Below are positions 1 through 11,719 of a stretch of DNA of 64,000 bases, piece after piece; the first letter of the stretch is position 1, and the number at the start of each line of letters is the position of its first letter. Location: contig JACTVC010000042.1 in the NCBI GenBank assembly GCA_018417955.1, positions 62,001 to 126,000 on the forward strand, written 5' to 3'. The position numbers and the translations under genes are program-made. Under the pieces are notes generated by a model that ran no database searches, was not told the origin of the DNA, and worked only from the letters and a program-made list of their open reading frames with translations. Source of the stretch: Laccaria trichodermophora (Eukaryota; Basidiomycota; Agaricomycetes; Agaricales; Hydnangiaceae).

Positions 1-67
1 ATTCGATCGATGATGCATCTGAACGTCGCTATGCCCTTCACATTGATTCGCTGGAGGGGAAGAAGTG

Positions 68-1432
68 TCAACGACGCAGCAAGATAGTTAACGAACCAGA
101 CTTGCCCGATGGACCTTTCCGCTTCGCAAAATAGACAGCCAGGACCATGAATACAGCCCATCCCGAGGAGAACATGCTCAATGTTGCCACCAACACCGAT
201 ATGAAAAGTTGGCCCGGTGTCTTCTGTTGTTGGAATTGGCATGGGTACACTACTTGAATATTTGCTGGTCCAGTCACATTCACAGGCAAATATTTCTTCG
301 TTTCTGAATCAGGGTTTGTCCACTCCTGGTAAAGCCCCGAGAGCAACGCATCCCCACCTTGGTTTAGTGGCGTGGCGGGAAATGTGGACACAATTGTACT
401 ATTCGTTACGTTTGGGTGGAGAATGAAGTTGTTTGGGCTAGGGTTTCCGAGTTCCACCCGAATGATGGCGTAGACAGTTTGCAACAAGTTAGAGATGGGG
501 AGCTTGACATTATCATCCAAGACAGTGATGAGATCGGGAGCGGTGTCTTGGAAAAAAGTAAGGTTGGACATGACAACAGCAGCAGAGGAGATGGTGAAGT
601 TGGGGGTTGCTAGACCACATGCCGCAGAAGAACCAAGTGACATGGGACAGGGTGTGATATCTGCCTGGACGGATACGGCGACAGGGCTTGTGTAATTGGA
701 AGTTAGGAGGGCGTTAAAAGTTCTTCCTCCAAGATCTAATGTTGCTGTCTGAAGCCTGATGACACATCCATCATTTAAGTCAAGCAAAACTAGGCGGTCA
801 GCATACGTACAGTGCATCGAAAACGGCAGGACGCGTATCACTCCCCTCGGCCAACTTAACCATTCCCAACAGAGGGGAGTGCCTCCCTGGCAGGACCGCA
901 ATAGTAAAAGACGTTTTTGCCCCGATGTTGTAAAGGTTCTCGTGTTGACATTGCACTATCACGGTAAAGGCAACCGACCATGTCCGAAGATCTCCATCAA
1001 CGTAGATGGACGATACATCGCAGTCGTTCAGCGTGGCGCCTTTATAAGAAATGCCAGAATTGCCTGCATTGGCTCTAGTGATAGATTCGATGGTCCACTC
1101 AAAGAAGGTGTAATTTGTTGTGAATGGATCTCCGATGTTGAAGACGTGCGGATCGCAAAGTGTTCCAGGGGTGGGGGCGCGATACGGCATATATTTGTTG
1201 TACCAGAATGACTGGGTAGCATTGAAGTCGCTTTCGAAGACAGTGACGGTTTCATATCCAGTCAAGGCCACTATAACGAGTTGTCAACCAACAGCCCTCA
1301 TACATTTCGCAGACTTTACCATTTATGGTGCATAGAAACACCAAAGCAATGAAGGCGCCCACAAAGGACAGTGGAGTAAACCATCGCCATCCCTGTGGAA
1401 AAGGCCGAGTGATGGAATAGTCCAAACCCATT
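68..1432 (-). CDS. Fungal transmembrane glycoprotein of unknown function
   Basis: The proposed start is the ATG at 1432 (MGLDYSITRPFPQGWRWFTP), followed by a first membrane segment (about FVGAFIALVFLCTI). A 49-nt intron (gtaaag..ttatag) joins CTIN to VALTGYETVTVFESD. A long extracellular part follows, with many N-glycosylation sequons (NAT, NYT, NLT, NFT, NVT, NST) and several cysteines. Near the C-terminus is a second membrane segment (FISVLVATLSMFSSGWAVFMVLAVYFA) and a short basic tail. The N-terminal TRPFP-x-W-FTP signature and two-TM glycoprotein layout resemble a protein family expanded in agaricomycetes, none with a known function as far as I know. An in-frame ATG at 1491 is an alternative start. 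At least one more intron lies near 800-900. The gene is probably complete in the window, but its exons are only partly resolved. Confidence 0.6.
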
Positions 1433-1693
1433 GTTTTGAAGAATACTTTGAGGGCGCAAGGTGGATGCAAGTCGTCAGCAAGTTGCCACATTTATTCTGC
1501 CCGCTGTCCTTCTTTTCTGGCCGCCAGGTTCAGGGACAACATATTCTCTTGGTGCCTCCGATGTCAATGCCAAGCCCACCAATGCAGGTCACCGGAAGCG
1601 ATTGGGAGACGAGCGGCGCCGGCGTTCTGCATCGGTGCACCTCATGTCCCAAACATTTGCAATAAGGCGGCTGGGTGCCTTTGAGGGGCCTGC

Positions 1694-2150
1694 TTATGAC
1701 CCCTTGCTCATCCCCATTTCCTCTCTGAACCAATCTTTGAGGGCCAGTGCATCCAATGCGCTGACCAGGCAATGCATATCCTCTACCTCGCGCAGACCAA
1801 TTTTCGCGTTCGCGACGCGATTGTTCAGAAAGAGGGGAAGAGGCTGCGTGTCTACATGATGAAAATCCAGGTAACGCAAGGCTTCGGCGACTGAGCTTGA
1901 ATCCGAAGCGATGGTGTCAAGCACTCACCGCGAGCACCCTCCAGAAAGGTTCGTATTGAAGCCATTTCACCGTCAAAGACAAGTACGCCTGGTTTCCCTG
2001 CCTAAATAAATGAGCTTCATGTTCAGCAGTTACTTCGCATTATGCACCTTCACAAGGCCAGAAATGTTTGCGTGTAGCGCGCATCGTTTGAGTTTGCGAA
2101 ATTTTGCAGGATTTGAGATATCTGATATGTAGTTAAGTCAAAGACACAAC
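1694..2150 (-). CDS. DUF1115 / RWDD2-like protein, partial or truncated
   Basis: Three exons can be joined on the minus strand. They give a protein ending ANISGLVKAGKPGVLVFDG, then a segment around MASIRTFLEGARA, LRYLDFHHVDTQPLP, and a C-terminus FREEMGMSKGS. The introns are gtgcat..tttag (just upstream of the GKPG codons) and a very short gtgagt..ctcag (about 38 nt). The GxxxxGKPGxxxxxG block followed by a hydrophobic L-x-W/Y-L strand is the pattern of the DUF1115 domain, found at the C-terminus of RWDD2 proteins. I could not find the RWD domain expected upstream, and only about 280 bp separate this piece from the next gene. It is therefore either a short family member with unresolved first exons or a decayed remnant. 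Confidence 0.45.
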
Positions 2151-2433
2151 ATCAAATCATCATTCGGACTTGCGATGCATCCTTGCGATGGAAATGAAGA
2201 GGTTCGTTGAAGGTATCATTGTTATTTGTGCGTGTATGTACCGTCCTGAATTTGATGCAGCGATATCACTCTCGATGACGCAACGCCTTGGTCACAGCTG
2301 ATGGTGGAATGACGGCTGGCTGATTGGCTGACGCTGGATGCGGTTCACACCCTATTGCACCTCCATCTTTGTACAAGTTAAATACTCTACTTCAGTTCAC
2401 CTCAAGCGTAAACTCCCATTGGGCCTGCGCAGA

Positions 2434-4885
2434 ATGTCCACCAAGACTATTGCGGTTCTCGACGAAGACCAGTTGCACGATGGTCAGATGTAAGGCAAGA
2501 GCATTTGGCCATAATTCAAGGAACTTAAATGGCCCCTCAGGCAAGAGGTTGCATTCGGGGAAGGACGGATTCTTTTGTCTCGCCTAGGCGACAAGATTCA
2601 TGCGACAAGCGCTTTCTGTACGCATTACGGGGCACCACTAGCCAAGGGTGTCCTGGTCTCTGATGGCCGAGTTGTATGGCAAGTGATCTACATTTGAATT
2701 ATAAATGTGTTTAGTTCACAATTACTCTACAGTCCCTGGCATGGAGGTCTGTCTAGTGGTTTTCATTGTTGAATCAATCTGATGCCTTTTCAGCGTGCTT
2801 CAACGTATGCACTGGTGATATCGGTCAGTGCTTGACAAGTTGCGCGAAAGTCTTATGCTCATGCTTGAGGTTTTTAATCTTTACAGAGGATGCTCCTGCT
2901 CCCATGGCCCTCCACTCTTTCAAGACGCGCGTTATTAATGGTAAAATCCACGTCACAGCCAATCCCGCCAATACTTTGAAGAACAATTTGGCACGCCAAC
3001 CGACACTACTTGCCACTGGTTTCGAAAGCCAGGGAAAGGGGACCGTAATTGTTGGCGGTGGATCCGGTGCCTTCCACGCCGTCGAAAGCTTGAGAGAGGT
3101 AAGTGTTTGTCACAGCTTAGTTCACACAGCGATGCAGCGAACTCTGCTCTATTTATAGCATGGATATGCAGAACCAATTACCATTCTTACAAAAGAAACG
3201 CACACACCGATAGATAGGTTGGTAATTGAACTCTGCAATTAGCTGACAACAAAATGACTGCGAGACTAGAACCAAGCTCAGCAAAGCCCTAATCACTGAT
3301 TCCACGAAAATCGAGTGGAGAACGGCGGCCGATCTCAAGATTAAATATGGGACAAACATTCGTTTCGGGGTCGTGAGTGTTTCTTATCACTAATTTTAAT
3401 TTTAATTTAGCTGAACTCAAGTTTGATAGGAAGTTACCGGCGTCGATTTTGAGAAAAAGGCGGTGATCCTAGACGACGGGAAGGATACCATACTCTTCGA
3501 TAAGTTGATTTTGGCTACTGGTGGAACTCCTCGACGACTTCCCATTGAAGGGGCCGAGCTGGAGAATGTCTATACCTTCAGAGGAATTTCAGATTCCAAA
3601 AAAGTGGATGCTGGTAAGAGAGGTCCTATTAACCACCTCACTGGAATTTATCATATTTTTCTCTAAGCTGCCAAGGAAGGAAAGCGATTGGTGGTCATTG
3701 GGAGCTCTTTTATCAGCATGGAGCTAGTTGTTGCCGTCGCAAAGAAGAAACTCGCGTCTATCGACGTCATTGGAAGGGGAGAGTTCCCCTACGAAACTAT
3801 TCTTGGCAAGGAAATTGGGGCGGGTTTAAAACAGGTTAGTTCTACTGATTTCTTTCGTGCGTTTCACTGATACACTTGCAAATACGCAGTATCATGAATC
3901 CCAGGGAGTAAAATTCCACATGTCGGCTAATGTGGAGAAAATCATCCCACGTGAGGATAATCCCAAGCTTGCTGCGGCTGTTGTGGTTAATGGGGAGTCC
4001 ATTCCTGCGGACTTCGTTATTATGGGTGTTGGGGTTTCTCCGGCGACGACGTTTTTAAAAGACAGTGGTCTTGAACTGGAGCGAGATGGTGGAATCCAAG
4101 TTGACAAGTATCTGAGGGTGACCAAAGGGCCAAATACGAACGATGTTTATGCGATCGGTGAGCTCTACGATATGAAACACCCGTACATGGCGCTGACTCT
4201 CAAAAGGTGATATTGCCCATTATCCTCAGGCCAACGGCACTTTTACGAGAATCGAGCACTGGAATGTACGTAGTAGTTGTTTGATTATTTCCGTACCTTT
4301 TCAACATTCATTCCTATTAGGTCGCTGGAAATCAAGGCCGCGCTGTTGGAAAGACGATCGCTGGAAACCCGCAGCCATTTGTGAAGATTCCGATATTTTG
4401 GAGTGCTCGTGCGTTCACGGGGTGTCTTGACTCTCTAATCTGCATAGTAACTCTTTATTCAAAGAGGGTCAACAGCTGCGCTACTGCGGCATAGGTCACC
4501 AATATGAAGACATCATAATCGAAGGTGACCCCAAAGAGATGAAGGTTGGACAAGCATTCTATATTCTTCTCGATACTCATAGTACTCTAACAGTTCGTGG
4601 CGTATTACATAAAAAATGGGAGTGTAATCGCCGTTGCAAGGTAATTACTATAAACTGTCCTACTTCTACGATTGACACTCCTTGTGGTATCAGCATGCAG
4701 AATGACCCGGTTATCAGCAAGGCTTCGGAGCTCTTGAGGTTAGGCCTCATGCCCTCGCCAGAGGAGATCAGAGCAGGGAAGGTATGACAATCCTAATTCC
4801 TGCAAAGTGTGTACTCAAGTGGTCGCAGGATCTCCTCTCCACCGACATTAGCACAGCCAGCACACTCAAGAAGGTCGAATTGTAA
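2434..4885 (+). CDS. Rieske-domain AIF-like FAD/NAD(P)H oxidoreductase (AIFM3-like)
   Basis: The protein starts at ATG 2434 (MSTKTIAVLDEDQL). The N-terminal Rieske [2Fe-2S] domain has CTHYGAPLAKG and, after a spliced junction, CPWHG: the two Cys-x-His / Cys-xx-His ligand boxes. The AIF-type disulfide-oxidoreductase fold follows: FAD-binding VIVGGGSGAFHAVESLRE, the LILATGGTPRRL strand, the NAD-binding VVIGSSFISMELVVAVAKK, then VYAIGD with the flavin-contacting aspartate, and the C-terminal dimer domain (GNPQPFVKIPIFWSA). It ends KKVEL with TAA at 4883. The family moves electrons from NAD(P)H through FAD; human AIFM3 has the same Rieske-plus-AIF order. At least ten small introns are needed. The intron at 2679-2732 has a GC donor. 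NAD-motif glycine spacing (GSSFISMEL) differs slightly from GxGxxG, as in many AIF3 homologues. Confidence 0.88.
2679..2732 (+). other. GC-AG intron in the Rieske domain
   Basis: The intron begins gcaagtgatc and ends ctctacag. Only removal of exactly this segment joins GTT GTA TG to T CCC TGG CAT GGA, giving VVCPWHG, the second ligand box of the Rieske cluster. No GT donor nearby gives this reading. The donor context (TG|GCAAGT) matches the strong consensus known for GC donors. Confidence 0.75.
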
Positions 4886-5045
4886 GGGAAATATCAGGAA
4901 GTAGAAGTCAATGTATCAATAGTTTCTTGGTGTATTCTGTAGCTGCTGAGTCACCTGTGACGCGTTCTGACCATTCTTTGACCACCCTCAAAATTGTTTA
5001 CTTGTTTACTCTTTTCTTCAACCAAGGCGTTCAGAGCGAGGATCG

Positions 5046-7466
5046 ATGATGTCTTCTCCCAAAAAGTCAACCTGGATGGGCAAGGCGAAAGCTACAGAAC
5101 GAGATTTCAATGATCTCAATCCAATCATCACCTATCGCCACCTCTTTGCGCAGAATCTTGGCGTAAGAGACCCATTACGCGTTATAGCGCTTTGCGACAG
5201 CGATGCGTTTTATGCCGCATGCGAGATGGTGCGGCTTGAGGTTGACAAAGAGACTCCACTCGTCGTTCTTCAGTGGGAGGCTCTGATTGCAGTAAATTAT
5301 GCAGCACGGAAGTTCGGAATATCAAGGATGGACAAGCTGAAGGACGCGCTGGAGCGGTGTCCACATTTGAAGGTCGTCCATGTCGCAACTTACAAGGAGG
5401 GCGAGAAAGAACCAGGATACTGGGATAATGTTGATACGAATACACATAAGGTTCGTAAGATTATGCCTTGCATAGGAGTACGTTCAATCTAATAGCTCGA
5501 AAGGTGTCATTGGACTATTACCGAAGAGAAAGCGTGAAGATCTCTAAATTGTTCAAGGAGTTGTTGGTTGAATGCGAAGTCGGTGAGGGACTTTGTTTGA
5601 CATCGATCTTCGCCTCCTTTTCAAATACCGCAGCGTAGAAAAAGCATCCATTGACGAGGCTTTCTTTGATTTCTCCAAACCCGTGCGGGAGATTTTACTC
5701 CAACGATATCCATACCTGGCTACGGTTCCGCCAAACGCTCCCGAGGGAGTTGATACCCCCCTTCCACCCCCACCGCCTATCCATTGGGACGATCTTGGCT
5801 GGGTCATACCTATCAATCCACCTCCTCCAAGTGAACAGGTCGATGGAGAAAACATAGATCAGGAGAGGGACAAGGTCCAGGCGGATGTGTCCTCGTCCTG
5901 GAAAGATGAGGAATCAATACCGACGTGGCATGACGTAGCCCTTTCAATTGCAGCGGAGCTTATGAGAAACGCGAGAGCGCAAGTCTTGGAGAAACTGGGA
6001 TATAGCACCTCTGCAGTAAGTTTTGTTTTCGCGCTTCTTTGTATGTTCCAGCTCTGACCCATATTACAGGGCATCGCGAGAAACAAATTCTTGGCGAAAG
6101 TTTGTTTGTTCACGAGGACTGGCTTTCCAATGCTCACCCTTTCGTAGCTCACCGCATCGTACAAGAAGCCCAACAGCCAGGCAGGTGTCGTTACCTCTTG
6201 TGTTTGTGCAAAGATCTCATCGCCTCTTCCCGATCTAGAGTATTTTGCGGAATGCAGCGATACCTAATTATTTAAAACCGATCGCTTTCCGAAAGGTGCG
6301 TCAGCGGCCTTGAGCTAAAGTGATGATGTTCGAGCCTATATGAAGATTCGCTTTCTTGGTGGCAAACTCGGCAAAGCTTTTGCCCAAGAATATGATGCTT
6401 CCACCGTTAGTGATCTTTTGTAAGTCTGCAACACTCGACGTGGATGTTCGCCAACTTCTCTTTGTTTAGGTCAATTGATTTGGGTGCGTTTCATTCCGCG
6501 CTGGAGCTTCCGGGACACTGAGCACTATTAGACGACATGCAAAATAAGTTTGGCGAGGAATCAATTTGGGTGTATGAAGTCCTTCGGTGCGTCGCAGAGC
6601 TGCCGAGGCCGCCTATCGTTAAACCGGTGTTCTAGCGGTATTGACAGAGCAGAGGTCAAGGATAAAGGATCTGTTCTCAATAAGAGCATGCTCGCGTCAA
6701 AGAATCTTCCCAAACCAATCAAGAACGCTTCTGAGGGACACCACTGGATTCGAGTTCTTGCTGCTGAATTAGCGCTGCGGCTCAACGATGCTCGACGAGA
6801 ATCTCCAAATTTGTGGCCCAAGACTCTTGTACTCCATGCGCGTAAAGGTGAACCATAGCGAATTTGAACTTTGTGAAACATAATAATGACCTCATCACCT
6901 TTTTAATCACCTTTTCAGGGTATGAGGCTGGTCGTTCCAAGCAAGCGCCGTTCCCTTTCACGCGTGAAGTCACCGTAGACTATATTGCGACTCTTGGCGA
7001 CAAGCTTTGGAAAGAACTTGTTGGCAGCAATGTGGCTATGAATGTATCCAGTGTCCAGCTGGCATTCACTGGAATAGATGTCACTGAAGTGGGTCAACAG
7101 AGCATTGAGGGTTTTCTCCAGAACAGTCGAGCGAATAAGCGGTCAAGGGAAGATGGCATCAACCCTGACCAGCATTTTCAATCTGACAACACAAGGGCTC
7201 CCGACGATCAATCAAACATACGTCCTTCATACACATGTCCACGATGTAGCAAGACATATCACCTCCACGACGCTACGTCAGGTGTAGACTCGGCAGTGGC
7301 TCTCAAAGCACTTAGAATGGAGCATGAAGACTTTCATTTCGCCCAAGATTTGACGAGAGAGTCTGACCAGGTTCCTATTGTCGTTGGTTCACCCAGGCCT
7401 CCAAACAAAAACAAAAAACAGCGAAAGGAACCAGTGGGAATTGAAAAGTTTTTCGGTCGAAAATAA
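5046..7466 (+). CDS. RAD30: DNA polymerase eta (translesion Y-family polymerase)
   Basis: Starts MMSSPKKSTWMGKAK (tandem ATGs at 5046 and 5049). Y-family catalytic motifs are clear: LCDSDAFYAACE for the first metal site, AVNYAARKFGISR typical of eta, and EKASIDEAFFDFS for the second acidic pair. Next come the thumb and little-finger parts (GIARNKFLAK, RNAAIPNYLKPIAFRK, IRFLGGKLGKAF, APFPFTREVTVDYI). The C-terminus has a ubiquitin-binding UBZ finger (CPRCSKTYHL ... HEDFHFAQDL) and ends in a PCNA-interaction-like GIEKFFGRK with TAA at 7464. This order (polymerase, UBZ, PIP) is that of eukaryotic Pol eta, which bypasses UV photoproducts at stalled forks. A Pro-rich insertion (TPLPPPPPIHWDD) lies just after the SIDEA motif, where fungal eta proteins often have a variable loop. 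Several introns were inferred; one at 6181 appears to use a GC donor. Confidence 0.93.
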
Positions 7467-7874
7467 CACCCAACCAAGGCCAAAGTTCAAGCCCGATAAG
7501 GCATCGTGTGCCCTTGTTCCCCCTCTACACGTTCCTACATGTTCCCGTTATCCTCCTCTGTGCCGATCCCCACATGTGGCTTTGATGGTTCAATCCTTGA
7601 TCTTGTCAACCATCTATCGACATCATTGAAATGCTCTAAATAGCCCATGTCCAAATAATTATAAACATCGGTTATCATTCGCAGCAACTCTCTTTCTAAC
7701 CCTCTTGCCTGGTCGCTCCCCATCTTTCTTTCTGAGCGGGTTCTCTTTTCTTCAAGAGGCTTCTTATAGTTGATTTTGGCGCGGGACGACCACATCGATA
7801 CGCCTCCTTACCTGTTAATCTTTGGACGTGACATTCTTTTGCCGATCGCCTTCCGAAACCTCCTAGCGACTTTT
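7467..7874 (+). other. Intergenic: Pol eta 3' end and GPCR promoter
   Basis: About 400 bp between two genes on the same strand. It has a pyrimidine-rich stretch before the GPCR start, as is common in basidiomycete promoters. I see no convincing coding frame or RNA gene. Confidence 0.5.
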
Positions 7875-10107
7875 ATGTCTTCAACATCTTTCGTTCCTTT
7901 TCCTTCAAGTCAGATTGCAGGCACAGTAGTATGTCCTATTGTCTCTTCCCCGATGTCAGGCTCATTTTCTTTGAAGGTTGTCAATGTTTTCGCATTAGCC
8001 TGTACGTTAGGTCTGGTCTCTGTTGCTCTTAGGGTGATCTGGCTGGCCGTGCGACACATATTTACTCGCAATACGACTGTACCGCAAGAATCTGTTTTTT
8101 TCCACACCCAACTGGGAAATTATGCAGCTTGTCTGCTCTTTGCCATGACTTTCAACAGTCTTGCAGGGTTGATTGGTTTTCCTTGGCTGCTGTATCAAGG
8201 GATTACGGAAGGCAAGCAATCAACCTCATGTCTTCATACTGAGAATAACCCAGAAATTTCCGTAGGCAACATTTGTCGAGCGCAGGGTGTGTTGATAATC
8301 ATCTAATCTGGCAAACAAAATAATTGATCCCCTCCAGCTACCATTATGCAGATCGGAAATTGGGCCTCTGCTTATTTTACCGTGACTATCGCTGTGCACA
8401 CGTTCAGTTCTTTGGTCCTCAAGAAGCGACAATCTGTCATCATTTGTCGCACCACAATCATCACTGGTTGGACGATAGCCACAGTGATAGGTATCTGGCT
8501 TTTTTATACCCATCCGCCAACTGGAATATCTAACTTTGGGCGTAGCAGCGGTGCCATTCGTTCTTCCTCACCCAGAAGGGCATATTTATGGCGAAGATGG
8601 ATTTGCATGCGGTATAAGAGATGTGTATCCCAAACATCAGTTTTTATTTCACCTGCTCCCCGTAGGTCTCTGTTGACTTCCCGGTATTTACCAGCTAATA
8701 GTATTCTAGATCTTCGTTGCTTCGTTTTTATCAGCTCTCCTATATTCCCTGATTTTTCTCGTCCTCCGAGGGACTCTGAGGATCAAAGGTGGTATCAAAT
8801 TTACCCTCGACCCCAACGAGCGTCGGACTAGTGCTGAGGGCGAAAACTATCATCGTTTCATTGCTCGCGTCGCGCGAAGCATGATATGGTCTGTTACCCT
8901 GTCTGAAATCATTTTTACTTCGCTGACTGTCTTCTGTCTTCAGGTACCCAGTTGGTCAGTGCATTTCTTATCTAAACAAATCAAATTGTTCTGATCTTCG
9001 ATCACAGCATATGTTGTCTTCCTAGTGCCATACTCCGTAACGAGGTTACTCGAAATTTCAGGCTTTGCCGTTCCATCTCAGGCCATTGTCGTTGCCAGCA
9101 CATGTTGGTTCAGCTTGGGTGAGTGTGATCTGCCAATGATACGTTACTTGAAGCTCACCGCGACGACAGGCATTGCGGATGTGGCTCTTCTCTACAATAC
9201 ATTTCGTGTGTTGGGTCCCGCTTTCAGTGCACGCTCCAGTGCGTCGACTCGGAAAGACTTGGAAACTGTTGGTTCTTTTGTATCACCAGGATTTGACAAA
9301 GAGCGTTTCACTTGGGACCAGAAATCGGCTTTAAGGGAAAAGGTAAATGAGTACCGGTCTTTTGGACCCCTCTCTAGATCCTCTACAGCGGACTCAGTCC
9401 AGCATCTTCTCCCCGTGCTCCACGAACGCAACGCAAGCGCTCAAAGCTTTTACAGCTATCCCAACACTCCTTCGATCGGGAGTCCTATTACCCATGTGTT
9501 AGAACATCGCCCCGTGGTTGCCAGCTCTGAAAAAGCCACGCAGAAGTCTCCGACGAGTAGGGATTTGACAAATCGTGTCCGCCAAGAATCGTTGGGACTT
9601 CCCTTGCCTCCTCGCCCCACTCGTTCACCGGTTTCATCGGAACTTGCCATGACCGAGCGGGGGCTGTTCAATATTGACCCTTCAATATCCCGCCAGCTCA
9701 TCACGCAGACTCCCCTTGTTACCCACTTCCACGGCTCCCAGCACGCAAAATCAACCTCTTGGCCGTCCGGGGAGCGGGACACATCACGTTTGTTGGATTC
9801 TTCCCTAATATCCTCAAATTCACCGTCTCAAGATGTGTATGTGTATGGGAAGCCCATGCTTGGTGCCGTGAATCTGTCTCCCCCTGCTCTACCGAATCGC
9901 TCTGTACCAAGGCGGCTCACGTTGAGAGCTAGCCGAAGCTTTCAGGTCACACTCCCACCGCCAATGCTTCAGACAATGCCCAACGTTTCGCCTGCGGCTG
10001 TACGCTGGCAACGTCCCCTGTTCCTCTCTCGACGCAATTCAGTGGATAGCTTCATGTATATAAACCCTCGTATGCCGCCGAATCCACCCAGGGCCCACCG
10101 ACCGTAG
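7875..10107 (+). CDS. Seven-transmembrane G-protein-coupled receptor, cAMP-receptor-like
   Basis: Starts MSTSFVPFPSSQIAG at 7875. Membrane segments follow in order: FALACTLGLVSVALRVIWL; YAACLLFAMTFNSLAGLIG; then, after a CRAQG-type splice, a third with QIGNWASAYFTVTIAVHTF; WTIATVIGIWLF; and two or three more before VPYSVTRLLEISGF. The IGNWASAYFTVTIAVHTF block in TM3 is typical of fungal Dicty_CAR/Git3-like receptors. The last helix is followed by a long Ser/Pro/Arg-rich cytoplasmic tail (about 280 residues), as in agaricomycete receptors of this class, probably regulated by phosphorylation. The ligand cannot be told from sequence. Stop at 10105-10107. Middle exons between about 8530 and 9020 are interpreted only roughly. 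Confidence 0.8.
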
Positions 10108-10397
10108 CATGCAATGTGTACCGAAAACGAATTTTTTCTGATACTTAGCTTGCCAGCCAAACTTAACGCGTCGATTCGCATTTACTCCTGGCTTTTTATT
10201 AATTTATTTTCATTCAATTCTTCGCCCCGGACTCCACGATACGTACAACGTGTTGCATGTAGGACTACTTTCGTTCATGTCGTGTATGAGATCTCATTTC
10301 AAGCACAACCAAACATCCGTATGAATTCCCAAACGTCATCATTGTAATTGGTGGTCCTTACCTGGTCCTTACTCTCTCTTTGCCACTGTCAATCATC

Positions 10398-11316
10398 ATG
10401 GCGTCGCACTGGTCAAATTATGTTAATCGGTCTGCTCAAATCGTGCGCGATGGACTCTCAAAAAGTATGCTGAAGACCTCGAAACACATAATCCTTTCAA
10501 TTGAGCATTCGTTTAGTGCTGCTCATGAAAGGCGCGGAAGCGCCTCCTCGTGATCCCAGGATATTGTTCTCATTTAACACCAAAGAAGATATTCGACAGT
10601 ACGCGACGGGATGCGACGCGGACATTGGCGGCAACTCAACAGTGCATCTCGACTTGGACGAGAACCCACAACACAACAGCAGCATTGGAAAGGCTGCCAC
10701 CAGCGTGTTTTGGGGAGAGATGCGGCTAGATGTGAAGCCTGGGATGGAGAAGAAGATTAGGGGTGGGTATGCTGGGTTTCGCAACATGGTGTGTTAAACC
10801 TATCTGCGAGTGCAAGCGGGTTCAATGACGAGCTTTTGGCTTATTGCAGAACAGACCGACTATCTTTGGAAACATGATGGAAGACGTATCAAACCATCAC
10901 TTTCTCGCTCTGCGTTTGCGCGTAGCTGGGGATCCGCGAACACATAACTCGTACTATGTGAACCTCCAAACTGACGGCCCTATCTCCACCGACCTATGGC
11001 AGCATAGACTCTTTTTCCGACGGCGCGACAACACATGGGAAGATATCTTTGTGAGACGCTATGATTAATATCGTTGACTATGACCGCTGCTGAGTCTTTC
11101 TTTCAGATACCGTTTGACAACTTTGTACGCACCAACTCGGGCGAGATGTCCGAAAATCAAATTAAAATGTATCGGGAAAAAATTCGAAGTGTGGGTATAT
11201 CGTTATTGGGCGGTAACAGTGCTGTTACGGGCAAATATGAGCTGGGGATCGACACAATACGTGCGGTAAATGAAGAGGACCTTGGAGCGACAAGTGTTTC
11301 CCCGCATTCTCCCTGA
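10398..11316 (+). CDS. CIA30: Complex I intermediate-associated protein 30 (CIA30) family
   Basis: Starts MASHWSNYVNRSAQIVRDG at 10398. A 52-nt intron (gtatgc..gtttag) then leads into KGAEAPPRDPRILFSFNTKED. The CIA30 fold is recognisable: FSFNTKEDIRQYATGCDADIG, HLDLDENP, VFWGEMRLDVKPG, RGGYAGFRN, LALRLRVAGDPR, YYVNLQTDGP, LWQHRLFFRR, WEDIFIPFDNFVRTNSGE and SVGISLLGG..GKYELGIDTIRAVNE. It ends shortly after. CIA30/NDUFAF1 is a mitochondrial assembly factor for the membrane arm of complex I. The N-terminus is short and basic with few acidic residues, compatible with a mitochondrial targeting sequence. It lies tail-to-tail with ras. A complex I structural subunit gene also lies in this window (59.3 kb), but far away. 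Confidence 0.88.
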
Positions 11317-11719
11317 ATTCAAATTGTCCAGACGAGAGATCGGAAAAATTAGAATCGTAGTTCGAACATCGCATGGGTGATAAAGCACTGACCGTCCCCG
11401 TTGAAATGATACGCATATGAGCGTTTACCTCGCCCAAATTATAATTACTGTGCAAATGATTGTTGTAATACATCCCTTTGACACTTGATTTCAATGCAAG
11501 GATGTCCAAGAATGAATTGTCAAACGAATGGATTGTAACCCGATCTACTTATGTACATACACAAACTTGCGAAATTCCCCCCAACAGTGAATGTTTTCCT
11601 TTAAACCGTTCCAAGTAACTGAAAAATAAGAAATAAAAGATGAAGGAGAGATACAGCATAGGGTGGGTTTATAACAGGATGCGATGACAAAAAAAGGAGA
11701 GTAGAGAATTGCGAAAGGA
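11317..11719. other. Convergent 3' intergenic region
   Basis: About 400 bp between the CIA30 and ras stop codons, AT-rich with scattered A/T runs. No supported gene; probably both 3' UTRs. Confidence 0.5.
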
